64,000 bases of DNA from NCBI GenBank assembly GCA_013426805.1, contig JACDZG010000017.1:21462-85461 (forward strand). Reading direction: 5' to 3'. Under the pieces are notes generated by a model. It searched no databases, was not told the DNA's origin, and saw nothing but the letters and a program-made list of their open reading frames with translations. Below, in pieces: positions 28,993-37,874 of the stretch. The position numbers were made by a program, and so were the translations under genes. Position 1 is the first letter of the stretch, and every line of letters begins with the position of its first letter. The DNA comes from Chromatiaceae bacterium. Lineage in GTDB: Bacteria; Pseudomonadota; Gammaproteobacteria; Chromatiales; Chromatiaceae.

Positions 28993-31311
28993 ATGCCACA
29001 GAATCTGTCGATTGCCGAGCAGGCGCTGCGCGATGCCGCGCTTGAGTACCATCGTTGCCCGAGCCGGGGCAAGATCTCAGTCACACCGACGAAGCCGCTG
29101 TCGAACCAGCATGACCTGTCGCTTGCCTACTCGCCCGGCGTGGCCTACCCCTGCCTCGACATCCAGGCCAACCCGGCACTCGCGGCGGAATACACATCAC
29201 GCGGGAACCTGGTCGGCGTGGTGACCAACGGCACCGCGGTGCTGGGTTTGGGCGACATCGGGCCGCTGGCCGGCAAACCCGTGATGGAAGGCAAGGGCTG
29301 TCTCTTCAAGAAATTCGCGGGCATCGATGTCTTCGATATCGAACTGGCCGAGCGCGACCCGGACAAGCTGGTGGACATTATCGCCGCGCTGGAGCCGACC
29401 CTGGGCGGCATCAACCTGGAGGACATCAAGGCGCCGGAATGCTTCTACATCGAGCGCGAGCTCAGCAAACGCGTCAATATCCCGGTCTTCCATGACGATC
29501 AGCACGGCACGGCCATTATCTCGAGCGCCGCCTTGCTCAATGGCCTGGAACTGGTCGGCAAGGATATCGGTCGCGTGAAACTGGCGGTGTCCGGTGCCGG
29601 CGCGGCAGCCATCGCCTGTGTGGACGTCATGGTTGGTCTGGGCGTGAAGCGCGAGCACGTTTTCATGGCCGATTCCAAGGGCGTGATCTACGCAGGCCGA
29701 CCCGGCGGCTTCGATGAATCCAAGGCCCGCTATGCGCAAACCACCGAGGCCCGCACACTGGCGGATGTCGTCAAGGACGCGGACGTTTTTCTCGGCTGCT
29801 CCGCGCCCGGCGTGCTGACCGTGGAAATGGTGAAAACCATGGCCGCACGGCCCATCATCCTGGCCCTGGCCAACCCCGAGCCGGAAATCCGCCCTGAATT
29901 GGCGAAGGCCGCCCGCCCCGACTGTATCATCGCGACCGGCCGCTCGGACTATCCGAATCAGGTCAACAACGTCCTGTGCTTCCCCTATATCTTTCGCGGT
30001 GCACTCGACTGCGGCGCCACCCGGATCACGCCGGAGATGAAACTCGCCTGTGTCCGCCAGATCGCCGATCTGGCCAAGAGCGAGACCAGCGATGAGGTGG
30101 CTGCCGCCTACGCCGGGCAAGACTTGACCTTCGGACCCGAGTACCTCATCCCCAAGCCGTTCGACTCGCGCCTGATCCTGCGGATCGCACCCGCCGTGGC
30201 CCAGGCCGCCGCCGACTCGGGCGTCGCCACCCGCCCGATTGTCGACATGGATGCCTACAAGGAGAACCTGTCGCGCTTCATTCACCAGACCGGGATGCTC
30301 ATGCGCCCGGTGTTCAATGCCGCCAAGGCCCTGCCTGACGGTTGCAAACGCGTCGCCTACTCCGACGGCGAGGACGAACGGGCGCTGCGTGCCGCCCAGA
30401 TGGCGATCGACGAACAGGTCGCCAGGCCCATCCTGATCGGACGTCCGGCCGTCATCGACGCGCGCATCGCCAAGGCCGGCCTGCGCATGCGCCTCGGGGT
30501 CGACGTGGAGAACATCAATCCCGAGGATGACCCACGCTTTCGTCAGTACTGGGAGCATTACCACCAGCGGATGCGCCGCAATGGCGCCACACCGGCCGAG
30601 GCCAAGGCGGCGGTGCGCCGCTCCAACACCCGCATCGGCGCGCTGATGGTCGCCTTGGGCGACGCCGACGCCATGCTCTGCGGCCTGGTGGGCGCCTACG
30701 AGGCGCACCTCGAATGCATCCAGAGCATCCTTGGTCTGCGGGTCGGCACCAGCAATTACGCCGCGCTCAATGCCCTGATGACCGATCGCGGACCGCTCTT
30801 CATTACCGACACCTATGTCAACGAGGACCCCAGCGCGCACCAGTTGGCCGAGATCGCCTGGATGGCCGTACAGGAGGTGCGGCGTTTTGGCCTGCCGCCC
30901 AAGGTCGCCTTTCTGTCGCACTCCAGTTTCGGCTCGTCCAAGCGCGCGTCGGCCCAGAAGATGCGTCTGGCGCGCGACCTGTTCGCCGCTGAGCATCCCG
31001 ACGTCAACTGTGACGGCGAACTGCACGGCGACGCCGCGCTGGATGAGGACATCCGCGGCCACTATCTGGCCGACTCCACCCTCAAGGGCTCGGCGAACCT
31101 GCTGATCTGCCCCAACCTGGATTCGGCCAACATCCTCTATAACGTGCTCAAGACCACCACCGGCCACGGGGTGACGGTGGGTCCGGTGTTGATGGGCGCG
31201 GCGGCTACGGCTTACATCCTCACCCCCGCGACCACGGTGCGCCGGATGCTGAATATGACGGCCCTGGCCGTGGCGAGTGCGGCGGCCACGCGTCAGGATG
31301 TCGTCGTTTAG
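28993..31311 (+). CDS. maeB: NADP-dependent malic enzyme with phosphotransacetylase-like domain
   Basis: Oxidative decarboxylation of malate to pyruvate with NADP reduction. The 772 residues have an N-terminal malic enzyme domain ([46 protein letters not shown], the nucleotide site [14 protein letters not shown] and [13 protein letters not shown]). A C-terminal PTA-like domain runs from about residue 430 ([19 protein letters not shown] to [20 protein letters not shown]), a regulatory domain in MaeB-type enzymes. Full length. The stop codon is immediately followed by a palindromic repeat. Confidence 0.96.
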   Translation: MPQNLSIAEQALRDAALEYHRCPSRGKISVTPTKPLSNQHDLSLAYSPGVAYPCLDIQANPALAAEYTSRGNLVGVVTNGTAVLGLGDIGPLAGKPVMEGKGCLFKKFAGIDVFDIELAERDPDKLVDIIAALEPTLGGINLEDIKAPECFYIERELSKRVNIPVFHDDQHGTAIISSAALLNGLELVGKDIGRVKLAVSGAGAAAIACVDVMVGLGVKREHVFMADSKGVIYAGRPGGFDESKARYAQTTEARTLADVVKDADVFLGCSAPGVLTVEMVKTMAARPIILALANPEPEIRPELAKAARPDCIIATGRSDYPNQVNNVLCFPYIFRGALDCGATRITPEMKLACVRQIADLAKSETSDEVAAAYAGQDLTFGPEYLIPKPFDSRLILRIAPAVAQAAADSGVATRPIVDMDAYKENLSRFIHQTGMLMRPVFNAAKALPDGCKRVAYSDGEDERALRAAQMAIDEQVARPILIGRPAVIDARIAKAGLRMRLGVDVENINPEDDPRFRQYWEHYHQRMRRNGATPAEAKAAVRRSNTRIGALMVALGDADAMLCGLVGAYEAHLECIQSILGLRVGTSNYAALNALMTDRGPLFITDTYVNEDPSAHQLAEIAWMAVQEVRRFGLPPKVAFLSHSSFGSSKRASAQKMRLARDLFAAEHPDVNCDGELHGDAALDEDIRGHYLADSTLKGSANLLICPNLDSANILYNVLKTTTGHGVTVGPVLMGAAATAYILTPATTVRRMLNMTALAVASAAATRQDVVV

Positions 31312-31366
31312 GTGATTTTCGGGAAATGACCTACCGCAGTGTAGGGGTGACTTTAGTCGCCCCTAC
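31312..31366 (+). repeat. Palindromic dispersed repeat, copy 1 (after maeB)
   Basis: A 55-base element starts with GTGATTTTCGGGAAA directly after the maeB stop and ends in a hairpin with 12-base arms (31341-31352 and 31355-31366, one mismatch). A diverged copy lies at 35065-35119 in the same orientation relative to its host gene (trhP). REP-like behaviour (message 3' end or protein-binding) is possible. Confidence 0.75.
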
Positions 31367-31582
31367 AGTCTTTCAGGCATGCGCCGTCGGGATGTTCATT
31401 CCTCGGAATCGCCTTACGTGCAGTCCGGATGAAGATGCACGCGCACAACAGACCGGAGGTCGAGGCTTCAGCCGGACGCTGCGGCGCCGCCCGCTAAAGC
31501 GTCCGCCTCCGGTCGCGTCGTCCCGGCCACCGAAGATTGAGCCCGCGTGGTACCGACTCGGCGTGAGGCGTGTGTTAGGTTT

Positions 31583-31978
31583 CTATTGACACCGCCCGTT
31601 ACTTATATACTCCTGAAAACCCTCACGAGCCTCATCGATGAGAAGTCGAAGCTGATCTTCCGGGACACGACTGACGCTAATACCGCAACGTCCTGCTTCT
31701 ATACTTAGATTGTTGGCTATCTGCCGTCCTGAGATAATAAGCTCCCTTGCGTATTGCTTTTTATGACCATATCCTTTTTTCAATAGACGCTTGGCTTCTG
31801 TTTCAGATAATTCTTTCGATTCTGAAGGTACAAAACCTGTATCAAGAATAAAGCAACTTGCCGCATCCATCAATGCGAAAACATTGAAATCACCATCGCG
31901 ATCAGTGATAACCGGAGCGTCATTTAACTTGAAAATAATCCATGTTTCATTTACTTGAAACTGGTTCGGGTGAAGCAT
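31583..31978 (-). CDS. Conserved-looking hypothetical protein
   Basis: I do not recognise this 131-residue protein. From ATG 31978 it begins MLHPNQFQVNETWIIFKLND and continues with RDGDFNVFALMDAASCFIL, a basic middle (RLLKKGYGHKKQYAREL) and an acidic end with LLIDEAREGFQEYI. No signal peptide or membrane helix. The frame is open to 32059, but the first ATG of compact, strand-like text is at 31978. It is more AT-rich than the core genes and surrounded by repeats. Possibly a nuclease inhibitor or immunity-type protein, but that is a guess. Confidence 0.6.
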   Translation of the reverse strand: MLHPNQFQVNETWIIFKLNDAPVITDRDGDFNVFALMDAASCFILDTGFVPSESKELSETEAKRLLKKGYGHKKQYARELIISGRQIANNLSIEAGRCGISVSRVPEDQLRLLIDEAREGFQEYISNGRCQ

Positions 31979-32390
31979 GGTATGCACCTCTTCCGGAAAC
32001 CTGACGGCTAAGCGTTTATTGGACTCATCCGATCCCGGCACGGTACCCGCTGCGGGCACGGCCAGACTTAGAAAGTGTCCATTTTCTACTTCCCGATTGT
32101 TAGCCGACGTTAGCGTTCAAAGCGGGAAGTAGTTAATGGACAGTTACTTAGAGAGAGAATTGTATCCCCGAGCCCGGGGTCGCCGGCCGGTGCCGGACGG
32201 CACCTCAGCAGGTGGGCGACGGTCGGAGCGACACAAAGCGGGCATCCGAGGGTCCGCGGGGCTGAAAAAAAGCGTTTGCGGGTCGATTATTGTAGACCAT
32301 TTTTCCGAAGTGCGGCGCAAGCGCCGGCCGCGCGTGGGGCCTTTGTCTTAGTTCCGGCCGGTTTTCGCCGTGGCTGAGGGGCGGAAACTG

Positions 32391-32604
32391 TATCCACAGA
32401 TGTCACAGATGAGCACAGATGAGGCCTTGATCATAAACCCGGCCACCGCACGATCTGCACGGTCGCCGGTCCGCACAGCGGACCCTACAGATCACGGTGT
32501 TACCGTAGGGTCCGCTGTGCGGACCATCCACGGCCGGCCGGAACGATGATCAATGGCTACAGATGATTTCATTCATCTGTGGAAATCTGTAACATCTGTG
32601 GATA
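32391..32604 (+). mobile_element. MITE-like composite palindromic element
   Basis: 214 bases with 32-base terminal inverted repeats (32391-32422 and 32573-32604, 4 mismatches; start TATCCACAGATGT). Inside lies a perfect 21-base inverted repeat (32468-32488 and 32505-32525, 16-base loop), each arm of which is itself a small hairpin (GGTCCGC-ACA-GCGGACC). No coding capacity. A related half-copy lies near 49382-49470. The surrounding stretch 31979-33067 has no gene. Confidence 0.7.
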
Positions 32605-32914
32605 AATTCCGATGATCGGTTTGGCTGGAACGACGATCATCGCCTATTAAGCGTACTCAGCAACAGAGACTGGACGCTCAATTGCGAACGCTTTTCTATG
32701 GAACTTGATTCGCTCTATTTTGTGACAACGTATCGGTTCAGTCGAACACAATTCCTAAACTGCATCAGGACTGCTTCAAACCAATCTCTTACCGTGTGAT
32801 TGCGTGGGTTAGCAGCCTCCGCCGTAGAAACGCTGGTTGCCCGGCGTCCCGGCTCAATCCCGGACATGCGTTTTCCTGCATCCGGTTCTTCGGTTGCACT
32901 TGCCCATCAAGCCT
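32605..32914 (+). other. Gene-free stretch with a GC-rich hairpin
   Basis: No gene. 32860-32885 can form a CCGGA/TCCGG-closed hairpin within a GC-rich segment, read best on the minus strand. It reminds me of hairpins seen beside group II intron or transposase genes in other genomes, but no maturase, domain V or transposase is present here, so the identity is open. Confidence 0.3.
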
Positions 32915-33047
32915 CAAGCGGCGCGCGCCCCTGATGACCTTGCGAGTTCACACGACACCTGTCGCGCGCATACCTTTTCAGGTGTTAGGCTAGTTTCATC
33001 TTGCCTTACTCGAAATGCTACAATGCGAGACGTGACCCCCATCCGTG
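32915..33047 (+). repeat. Direct repeat A left of the HicB-like gene
   Basis: Starts AAGCGGCGCGCG and includes CTGATGACCTTG and TGCTACAATGCGAGAC. It matches repeat B (33343-33449) over most of its length, with a small insertion around 32970-33000. The two flank the HicB-like gene and could mark a duplicated or transposed unit. Confidence 0.7.
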
Positions 33048-33067
33048 GAAGCAGGTCGTGCGAGAGA

Positions 33068-33310
33068 CTACGCAGCTTTCCCCAGTAATCGTGAAGCAAA
33101 ATTACTGCCTGCGGTTAGCGGAGGCAGGGACTTGCCGTCATCTTGCATCATTTGAATCCATTCATCTACGATTCGGCATAATTCAATATAGACTTCCACT
33201 TCATCCGCGCCATGGCAGCAGGGGCCGATAACTCTTGGGCATTGGCCAATAAAGCACTGATCCTCGTCCGACCACTCGACGATTTTCAGATATTTAACGC
33301 TTTTTTTCAT
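33068..33310 (-). CDS. Orphan HicB-like protein
   Basis: 80 residues: KYLKIVEWSDEDQCFIGQCP, then CCHGADEVEVYIELCRIVDE and a Pro-rich end. The N-terminal half follows the partial RNase-H-like fold of HicB antitoxins (Y...I.W..ED..F...CP.......G....E). There is no C-terminal DNA-binding domain and no HicA toxin (about 60 residues) next to it. So either a solitary antitoxin or a HicB-like protein of other use. ATG with GAGGAG upstream. Lies between two direct repeats. Confidence 0.65.
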   Translation of the reverse strand: MKKSVKYLKIVEWSDEDQCFIGQCPRVIGPCCHGADEVEVYIELCRIVDEWIQMMQDDGKSLPPLTAGSNFASRLLGKAA

Positions 33311-33342
33311 CTCTTTGACTCCTCGATGACGACCGGTTCCTC

Positions 33343-33449
33343 CTAAAGCGGCGCGCGTCTCTGATGACCTTGCAAGTTAACACGACGCCTGTGGGCATTT
33401 CCATCCTGCCTTCCTCAGGAATGCTACAATGCGAGACCTGACCCCATCC
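33343..33449 (+). repeat. Direct repeat B right of the HicB-like gene
   Basis: Shorter copy of repeat A, with AAGCGGCGCGCG at its start and TGCTACAATGCGAGACCTGA near the end. Same orientation as A. Confidence 0.7.
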
Positions 33450-33454
33450 ACCTT

Positions 33455-33990
33455 CTACGCTTTCTCTCTTTTTGTTTTCAATTTACCTGATTTCAAAGGC
33501 AAATCATAAATATCTGCTAATATGTGTTCAATTATTTCAAATGCTGTTTCTAAATCATTTTTTAAAGGAACTTCAAGTTCATGTATTGCCTTATTTCCTA
33601 GAAATCGCAACTCATGAAGGGCTTGCATTTGTGATTTCGTAATTATTTCTTGCTCTCTTAATCCATTAATTTTTCCGTCTAGTTTAAATGATTCTTTATA
33701 CTTTGATCAATACAAATTCCATCAAGAATAGATCTAATGCCAACTGAGCAAAGTATATATTGATGATGATTAAATGACGCAACTGCCTCTTCATATACAT
33801 TTTTTAGATTATATGGAAGATGTTCAAAGTTTCTTAATATATGATTGTAACGTGTAGACTCTGGATATAATTTTTCATATGTACCATTTGACCGACTTCC
33901 ATCTGGATAATACTCTTCATATTCTGAAAAATAACCATCAAGTCTAAAAAATATGTATTGCATCCAACACATTTAATTATTTGATAATGG
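33455..33990 (-). pseudogene. Decayed AT-rich DUF4145-like gene
   Basis: On the minus strand one protein is spelled in three frames: YQIIKCVGCNTYF (zinc-knuckle start), then FRLDGYFSEYEEYYPDGSRS to NHHQYILCSVGIRSILDGIC, then KESFKLDGKINGLREQ, RFLGNKAIHELEVPL and a lysine-rich end stopping at 33455. The layout (CxxC start, helical pair, GN.A.HE motif) is that of DUF4145 proteins, often found in restriction and defence loci. The frame changes lie in a T-run near 33949 and an A-run near 33697; the 5' end is missing. Much lower GC than everything around it, a clear sign of transfer. Confidence 0.7.
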
Positions 33991-34327
33991 CCCGGCAGGT
34001 GGAGGCCCTCAAGCGGAAGGACACGGTCGGGTACGCAAAGAAGAACGCCGGCAAGCGTTTGGCGACGATCACCAAATTGGCGTTCGACGTCATTCCGCAA
34101 GATGCTGGAAAGCGGCCATCCGCCGGACGACTGGGACCGGTTGCTGGCCGAGGCTCGGGCCGAGGGTCAGCGCTTGCAGCAGCTTGCTGCCGGCAACGCG
34201 CCGCAATACTTGGCTGGGCGCTGGTCGCAAGACGGATCATCGATAGCGTCGGGCCAATCACCGCGCGGGTGACCTGTGCCACCGACCTATCGCGTTGAAA
34301 CTCTTCGCCAACGACGGAGCCCACGCC
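33991..34327 (+). other. Unassigned gene scraps upstream of the Uma2 gene
   Basis: Two overlapping plus-strand frames look coding in part: 33987 onward (ARQVEALKRKDTVGYAKKNA and RLATITKLAFDVI) and, after a shift near 34100, KMLESGHPPDDWDRLLAEAR. They probably are pieces of one broken gene; I cannot assign a family. Confidence 0.35.
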
Positions 34328-34888
34328 ATGCGCCCGCCCGCACTGAAGCAAGACCGCTTCACCTACGGCGACTACCGCCGCTGGCCGGACGATGAACGCT
34401 GGGAGCTGATCGACGGCAGGGCCTACGACATGTGCCCTGCCCCGAGCCGGGGTCACCAGGCGATGGTGGTCGAGTTGGTCAGACAGATCGGCAACTTCCT
34501 GCTCGACAACCCCTGCGAGATCTATGTCGCACCCTTTGACGTGCGCTTGCCGAAGGCCAACGAAGCGGACGACCAGGTGGACACCATGGTCCAGCCCGAC
34601 ATCGCCGTGATCTGCGACCCCGGGAAACTCGACGAGGCCGGCTGCCGCGGTGCGCCCGACTGGGTGGTCGAGGTCCTGTCCCGCCGCACCGCCGCCAAGG
34701 ACCAGGGCGAGAAGCGCGACGCCTACGAACGGGCCGGCGTCCGGGAATACTGGCTGGTCCACCCCACCGACCGCACCCTGATGATCTACCGCCTCGCGGA
34801 CGGTGCCTACGACCGCCCCGAGGTCAGGCCGCTCGTCGGCGAGACGGCGGTCGGGACCATCGCCGGGCTCACCGTCATCTGGCCCTGA
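34328..34888 (+). CDS. Uma2-family (DUF820) putative endonuclease
   Basis: 186 residues from ATG 34328 (an upstream in-frame start at 34295 is possible). The pattern is that of Uma2/DUF820 restriction-fold proteins: TYGDYRRWPDDERWELIDGR, a middle PFDVRLP and VQPDIAVICDP (Asp), then PDWVVEVLSRRTAAKD (Glu in VVEVLS) and EYWLVHPTDRTLMIYRL. These are common in cyanobacteria and purple bacteria, often linked to transposable DNA; biological role unknown. Intact, and in the repeat-rich zone. Confidence 0.85.
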   Translation: MRPPALKQDRFTYGDYRRWPDDERWELIDGRAYDMCPAPSRGHQAMVVELVRQIGNFLLDNPCEIYVAPFDVRLPKANEADDQVDTMVQPDIAVICDPGKLDEAGCRGAPDWVVEVLSRRTAAKDQGEKRDAYERAGVREYWLVHPTDRTLMIYRLADGAYDRPEVRPLVGETAVGTIAGLTVIWP

Positions 34889-34889
34889 A

Positions 34890-35030
34890 TTGGTGCAGAA
34901 CCTGTTCGATTACCTGGAAGGACCGTCATCCTTGGACGCGTTCCTGGATGACTTCCCCTCAGTCAGTCGCGAGGCGGCAGTGGCCGTACTGGAAGCGGCG
35001 CGCGAGCGGCTGAAACCTCGACCTCCTGTC
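34890..35030 (+). pseudogene. C-terminal fragment of a DUF433-like antitoxin
   Basis: Directly after the Uma2 stop the frame reads LVQNLFDYLEGPSSLDAFLD and DFPSVSREAAVAVLEAARER, the characteristic C-terminal half of DUF433-like proteins. The N-terminal half is absent and no start is visible. A remnant only. Confidence 0.6.
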
Positions 35031-35064
35031 TGTTGTGCGGGTGCAGCAAGATCCGCAGGGGGAT

Positions 35065-35119
35065 TTAGGGGCGACTAAAGTCGCCCCTACACGTCGGTAC
35101 ATCGTTTCCCGGAAATCAC
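35065..35119 (-). repeat. Palindromic dispersed repeat, copy 2 (after trhP)
   Basis: Read on the minus strand it starts with CGTGATTTCCGGGAAA, sharing bases with the trhP stop codon, and ends with the TAGGGGCGACT hairpin (arms 35066-35076 and 35079-35089, perfect). About 75-80 percent identical to copy 1 at 31312-31366 by eye. Confidence 0.75.
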
Positions 35120-36498
35120 GTTATCTTTTCGTCCTTTTCCAGATAACGCGTCAGCAGCCCCATACCGCCATCGCCGCCGACCCGCGGAATGCACACCCGC
35201 CACCCGGCCCCAGGCGCGACGGTCAGGGGCTCACCCTCCAGGGTCTGCATCTGTTCGAGGCGGAAACGCCGGTTCCCCGCCGGGGTGAGCAGATGCAGGT
35301 CATCGCCCACGGCGAAGCGGTTCTTGACCTCAATCGCCAGCCAATCCGGGCGCGTCGCCGTGTCCGGCGCCATGACCTCACCGACAAAGATCTCCCGATC
35401 GGTCCGGGAAACACCATCGGCATAGTTCTGGATCTCGGCCGCGGCATGGCGGCGGTAAAAGCCTTCCGTGTAGCCGCGGTTAGCCAGGCCCTCCAGTTCG
35501 GCGAGCAGTTCCGGGCGGAAACCGCGTCCGTCGCAGGCGTCGTCGATCGCCGCCCGATAGACCTGGGCGGTCCGCGCGGCGTAATAGTGTGACTTGGTGC
35601 GGCCCTCGATCTTCAGGCAGTCGATGCCCATGGCCACCAGCCGATCGACATGGGCTACCGCCCGCAGGTCGCGGGCGTTCAGGATGTAGGTGCCGTGCTC
35701 GTCCTCGAAGATCGGCATGGTGTCACCGGGCCGCTTGCCCTCGGTGAGCAGATAGACGGCATCCGCCCGCGGGTGCCGCGCCTGACCGCCGCCGCACTGC
35801 CCCGCCTGATCCGCCGGGACATCGGCCAATGCATCGTCCACCGCGGCCGACGCACCCAACTGGTATTCCCAGCGGCAGGCGTTGGTACAAGATCCCTGAT
35901 TGGCGTCACGGTGGTTGAAATACCCCGAGAGCAGGCAGCGCCCGGAGTACGCGATGCACAGCGCGCCATGCACGAAGACTTCCAACTCGGTGGTGGGGCA
36001 GGCGGCGCGGATCTCGGCGATCTCATCCAGGGACAGCTCGCGGGACAGGATCACACGGGTGACGCCCTGGGCGGCCCAGAAGCGCACGGCGGCGGCATTG
36101 ACGGTATTGGCCTGCACCGACAAATGGATGGGCATGTCCGGCCAGCGCTCACGCACCAATAGGATCAGCCCCGGATCGGCCATGATCAGGGCGTCCGGAC
36201 CCAGGGCCAGGATCGGCTCCATATCGGCGATGAAGGTGCGGACCTTGGCGCTGTGCGGCATCAGATTGGCGGCCAGGTAAAAGCGCCGGCCCAGGGCATG
36301 CGCCTCCTGGATACCCACGCCGATGGCCGCGGCGTCAAAGTCGTTGTTGCGCACCCGCAAACTGTAACGCGGCAGACCCGCGTAAACCGCGTCCGCCCCA
36401 AAGGCGAAGGCGTAGCGCAGATGGCGCAGGCTGCCGGCGGGCGAGAGGAGTTCCGGCCCGCGGCGCCCACCGTCAGCCGATCGCGGCGCGGGCGTCAT
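35116..36498 (-). CDS. trhP: tRNA hydroxylation protein, peptidase U32 family
   Basis: YegQ/TrhP-type protein, involved in prephenate-dependent 5-hydroxylation of U34 in certain tRNAs. 460 residues with the U32 core: PELLSPAGSLRHLRYAFAFG, ADAVYAGLPRYSLRVRNNDF, the strand HLSVQANTVN, FVHGALCIAYSGRCLLSGYF and GSCTNACRW. The Cys residues in the last two probably bind an iron-sulfur cluster. TKSHYYAARTAQVYRAAID is the second signature. Full length. The name peptidase is historical. The stop codon is embedded in a dispersed repeat. Confidence 0.9.
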   Translation of the reverse strand: MTPAPRSADGGRRGPELLSPAGSLRHLRYAFAFGADAVYAGLPRYSLRVRNNDFDAAAIGVGIQEAHALGRRFYLAANLMPHSAKVRTFIADMEPILALGPDALIMADPGLILLVRERWPDMPIHLSVQANTVNAAAVRFWAAQGVTRVILSRELSLDEIAEIRAACPTTELEVFVHGALCIAYSGRCLLSGYFNHRDANQGSCTNACRWEYQLGASAAVDDALADVPADQAGQCGGGQARHPRADAVYLLTEGKRPGDTMPIFEDEHGTYILNARDLRAVAHVDRLVAMGIDCLKIEGRTKSHYYAARTAQVYRAAIDDACDGRGFRPELLAELEGLANRGYTEGFYRRHAAAEIQNYADGVSRTDREIFVGEVMAPDTATRPDWLAIEVKNRFAVGDDLHLLTPAGNRRFRLEQMQTLEGEPLTVAPGAGWRVCIPRVGGDGGMGLLTRYLEKDEKIT

Positions 36499-36575
36499 TC
36501 GGCCGGACCAGGATCGCTCGCCGTCGACGCAGCCCTGTGTCTAGGTGCATTCATGAGCGCAGCCCGGCCCCCTGC

Positions 36576-37805
36576 TCAGTGCAACTCGGCATCGAAGGTC
36601 AGCGTCTCATCGGCGCCGATGAGCGGCTTGCGCAAGACCTCGACCTGGACCCGCTGACCCGGCAGGGCGTCGAGCAGGGCGATGCGGATATCGGCATAGC
36701 TGCTGATCGGCTGCTCGCCGACCCGCACGATGCGGTCGCCCTCTTTGACGCCGGCCGCCTTGGCCCCGCTGTCCTCGGAAAATCCCTGGATTTCCAGGCC
36801 CTGGTCACCGACCTCGGGGTTCAACATCACCCCGAGCATCCCCGACGGCGGCAGCTCGACCGGTCGCGGAAACAGCAGATAGTCCGCCGCGGCCGGGTCG
36901 AGTTCACGCTGGTTGGCGTTCAGCAGGCTGACGGCGGACACCGGCTGCCGCCGCAACAGCCGTTTGGGAATCCCCTGACCGTACTCCAGATGCCCGGCGC
37001 CGGCCAACACCACCAGGGTCTGCTGCGGGTGCTCCTGGAGATAACGGGCGGCGCGCTCGGCCATGCCCTCGTCCCACAGGAGCTGTACCTCGATGAACCG
37101 CTCGAACGATTTCTTGTCCGGCATCGGATGCTGGTCGAACACCGCTTTCACCCGCGTCTGGTAGGCGGTATCCGACCGGTCGATCTCGGCGGGGACGCGC
37201 GCCCGCTCCTGGGGGTCGAGGCCGTCGATGCCGACCTCGCCGACGCGTTTGGTCAACGCGGAGTCGAGATTCAAGGCGATCACCGGAATCCGGTGTTCCC
37301 GCGCGAACCGCAGGATCGGCCGATAGAGACGGTAGTCATAGCGCCAGCGGTCGAAATACTCGGTCTGGCGCAGGAAGGCGGCCTCATCGATCGCCCCGTT
37401 GATGTAGGCGTCGACGACCGACTGGTACGGCTGCTGAAAGAACTCCATGCCGATCGCGACCTCCTTGCCGCGCGCTTTCAGACCCTGGATCACCTTGAGT
37501 TGGTTGAGATGATCCTCGTAGCGGTCGTGGCTTTCACCGACGAACACCACACGCCGGTCGGCGATGGCATCGAGCAGCTGCTCCAGGTTGGTGAGCGTGC
37601 GCGGATCGAGCACCCGGGTCGGCGTGTCGACTGGAACCGCGGCGCCCGCCGCCGCCGCTGCGGGTGCGTCCGCCGCCGAAACTGCGACATGAGTGCCAAG
37701 CACGAGCGCCAGAGTCAAGGGAAGAATCGATCGACAAGCGGCCACGGCAATCCTCGCTGGTATTGGCCCAAGCCGGGCCGCGTTATCATAAGCCAATTCG
37801 GTCAT
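36576..37805 (-). CDS. ChaN-family haem/iron-regulated protein with C-terminal PDZ domain
   Basis: 409 residues from ATG 37805. An N-terminal hydrophobic segment (RSILPLTLALVLGTHVAVSA) is a signal peptide or anchor, so it acts in the periplasm. The ChaN/DUF399 fold follows: RVVFVGESHDRYEDHLNQL, VAIGMEFFQQPYQ, RILRFAREHRIPVIALNLD and LVVLAGAGHLEYGQGIP; ChaN binds haem pairs in Campylobacter. From about residue 325 (GMLGVMLN to QRVQVEVLR) there is a PDZ domain, which binds C-termini or membrane proteins. Divergent from the M1 peptidase gene, 69 bases apart, suggesting shared regulation. Confidence 0.85.
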   Translation of the reverse strand: MTELAYDNAARLGPIPARIAVAACRSILPLTLALVLGTHVAVSAADAPAAAAAGAAVPVDTPTRVLDPRTLTNLEQLLDAIADRRVVFVGESHDRYEDHLNQLKVIQGLKARGKEVAIGMEFFQQPYQSVVDAYINGAIDEAAFLRQTEYFDRWRYDYRLYRPILRFAREHRIPVIALNLDSALTKRVGEVGIDGLDPQERARVPAEIDRSDTAYQTRVKAVFDQHPMPDKKSFERFIEVQLLWDEGMAERAARYLQEHPQQTLVVLAGAGHLEYGQGIPKRLLRRQPVSAVSLLNANQRELDPAAADYLLFPRPVELPPSGMLGVMLNPEVGDQGLEIQGFSEDSGAKAAGVKEGDRIVRVGEQPISSYADIRIALLDALPGQRVQVEVLRKPLIGADETLTFDAELH

Positions 37806-37874
37806 GGCGCCAGAGGATGGACCAAGGCCGCCGACCGCCGCCAACCCGCCACCTGCACGAGCCCCCAGACCCCG

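Noticed and set aside
29197..31167. 656-codon minus-strand frame opposite maeB
   Set aside because: Mirror frame caused by high GC; maeB is full length with all motifs on the plus strand.
32860..32885. Group II intron remnant suggested by a GC-rich hairpin
   Set aside because: No maturase text, no domain V and no intron boundary sequence nearby; similarity is only to remembered flanking hairpins.
32915..33449. Direct repeats around the HicB-like gene read as integron attC sites
   Set aside because: One GTTAGGC block in copy A fits, but the partner box and palindromic layout are missing and copy B lacks the block; no integrase.
36537..37874. Plus-strand open frame continuous with the M1 peptidase and extending it to 1157 residues
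   Set aside because: The extension is antisense to trhP's end and the ChaN-type gene; the real start with a signal peptide is at 37875.
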